A DNA stretch of 64,000 nucleotides from Candidatus Fimimorpha faecalis (GTDB lineage Bacteria; Bacillota; Clostridia; Lachnospirales; Lachnospiraceae). Below the pieces are notes generated by a model. It saw only the letters and a program-made list of their open reading frames with translations, was not told the DNA's origin and did no database searches. The stretch spans positions 1 through 64,000 of the forward strand of contig DVHN01000101.1 in NCBI GenBank assembly GCA_018712075.1, in the 5' to 3' direction. Positions 62,955 through 64,000 of the stretch are shown here, one piece after another. The position numbers were made by a program, and so were the translations under genes. Numbering within the stretch: position 1 is the first letter of the stretch; each line of letters begins with the position of its first letter.

Positions 62955-64000
62955 ATGATTATTTATTCTACCAAAATTCATGTGAAAGATTCTTTCAATA
63001 CAATTACTTTCATTGAACTAGCAATTCAATGGAATCAGAGCAGTTGCTACGACGCCATTCCAAACCTTTCATGGGATGGCAGTAATTCCTATACTGCTGA
63101 ATACAACCACCGAAAATTTTGTATACAAATATTAGAAGAAGACCATATTGTGGCAATCCATTTTGAACGAGAAGAGCAAAATGACGTTCTCTGGAGTCAC
63201 GACTTTATTCTTCATGATAAAGAGGAGCCATATCCAACTATTTCGATACAGATTTTACGGGAAACACGCAGCAACCTGCCATTTGTACCTGACGGAAAAC
63301 CACCTCGTTTCGTCCGTATGTTATTGGACGCTGGATACGGTGCTATGGATTATGATCTTCCTATTTCAAATCAGGCGATCCCAATCACATTTTCTAATTA
63401 TTTCATTGTAAGAGACTTAATTTTTCAAAGGCGCCATTATTATCTTCCAGTTGTTTACGTAACACTGCATTGGGGAAATTATATTATTTCTCCCGATGAA
63501 CTTGCAAAACGACTACAGGGAATTGCACATGTTTTATACGAGACAACCTATGCGATTTCTAAGAAATTACAAAAAGATACTGCTGGTAAAAATCCACATA
63601 CTGGTTTGATTGGACTATATTGTGCCACATCCTCTCAGATTTATCATCCTAAAGATTATGCATCTTCTCAAATCTTTTGCAGGCATCTTTACCATACTAT
63701 TCAACAACATTATCTTATGAATTTTCGTCTCCTGTATAACGAAACCTGGTCAGGTCTTCAAAATATTATTTTACAACGGCGTACGGAACGACTGATGCGA
63801 GAAAAGCAAGATACAGAAATGGAAATGGAACAATACATCAACGATTTTGATGAAGAGATACAAGGCTACAAAAATGCATTAGAAAATATGTACCGAAAAG
63901 TACAGGCGTTAACGATTGAAAACAATCAACTCCGTAACAATCAATCCCAACTAATTCAAGGAACTCCCATTCTTATTAAAGGAAACGAGGAAGATCTTTA
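62955..64000 (+). CDS. Uncharacterised protein with C-terminal coiled coil (partial, runs off window)
   Basis: Open frame from ATG 62949/62955 to window end: MIIYSTKIHVKDSFNTITFIELAIQWNQSSCYDAIPNLSWDG...LMREKQDTEMEMEQYINDFDEEIQGYKNALENMYRKVQALTIENNQL; absent from ORF list because no stop lies within the window. Confidence 0.85.
   Translation, partial: MIIYSTKIHVKDSFNTITFIELAIQWNQSSCYDAIPNLSWDGSNSYTAEYNHRKFCIQILEEDHIVAIHFEREEQNDVLWSHDFILHDKEEPYPTISIQILRETRSNLPFVPDGKPPRFVRMLLDAGYGAMDYDLPISNQAIPITFSNYFIVRDLIFQRRHYYLPVVYVTLHWGNYIISPDELAKRLQGIAHVLYETTYAISKKLQKDTAGKNPHTGLIGLYCATSSQIYHPKDYASSQIFCRHLYHTIQQHYLMNFRLLYNETWSGLQNIILQRRTERLMREKQDTEMEMEQYINDFDEEIQGYKNALENMYRKVQALTIENNQLRNNQSQLIQGTPILIKGNEEDL

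Overview
Low-GC Firmicutes-type chromosomal window (Lachnospiraceae-like, inferred from gene content and synteny such as uvrC-hprK-murB-rapZ-whiA-HPr). Almost all genes lie on the minus strand and most are housekeeping: pfkA, dnaE, aroE, tRNA-Arg(CCG), efp, nrdR, prfC, crh-like HPr, whiA, rapZ, murB, hprK, uvrC, ftsH, clpX, an HtrA protease, a hexitol PTS locus, thrC, an MBOAT/DHHW pair, leuB-ilvD-ilvB, hflX, galT-galK, mutY, GH28 and a polysaccharide deacetylase. The most striking feature is that the replicative polymerase gene dnaE (5031-10842, minus) is split into three exons by two related group II introns. Removing complement(7918..8828) and complement(6251..7680) joins 2014+237+1220 nt into one 3471-nt frame (1156 aa plus stop) and restores the conserved motifs IIYQ-EQVM and FNK-SHAAAYA. 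One intron has no ORF. The other keeps only the N-terminus and the HNH domain of its reverse transcriptase, so neither encodes a complete maturase. Other points of interest: two HPr paralogs with complementary losses (E15/S46 and H15/A46); a lipoprotein gene flanked by 49-bp directly repeated hairpins inside the PTS locus; a possible mannitol to fructose-1-phosphate to FBP route; an XRE/S24 regulator with a helically phased operator-like repeat and an unlisted divergent 53-aa ORF; a 5'-truncated GH28 gene; and an uncharacterised coiled-coil protein running off the right edge.
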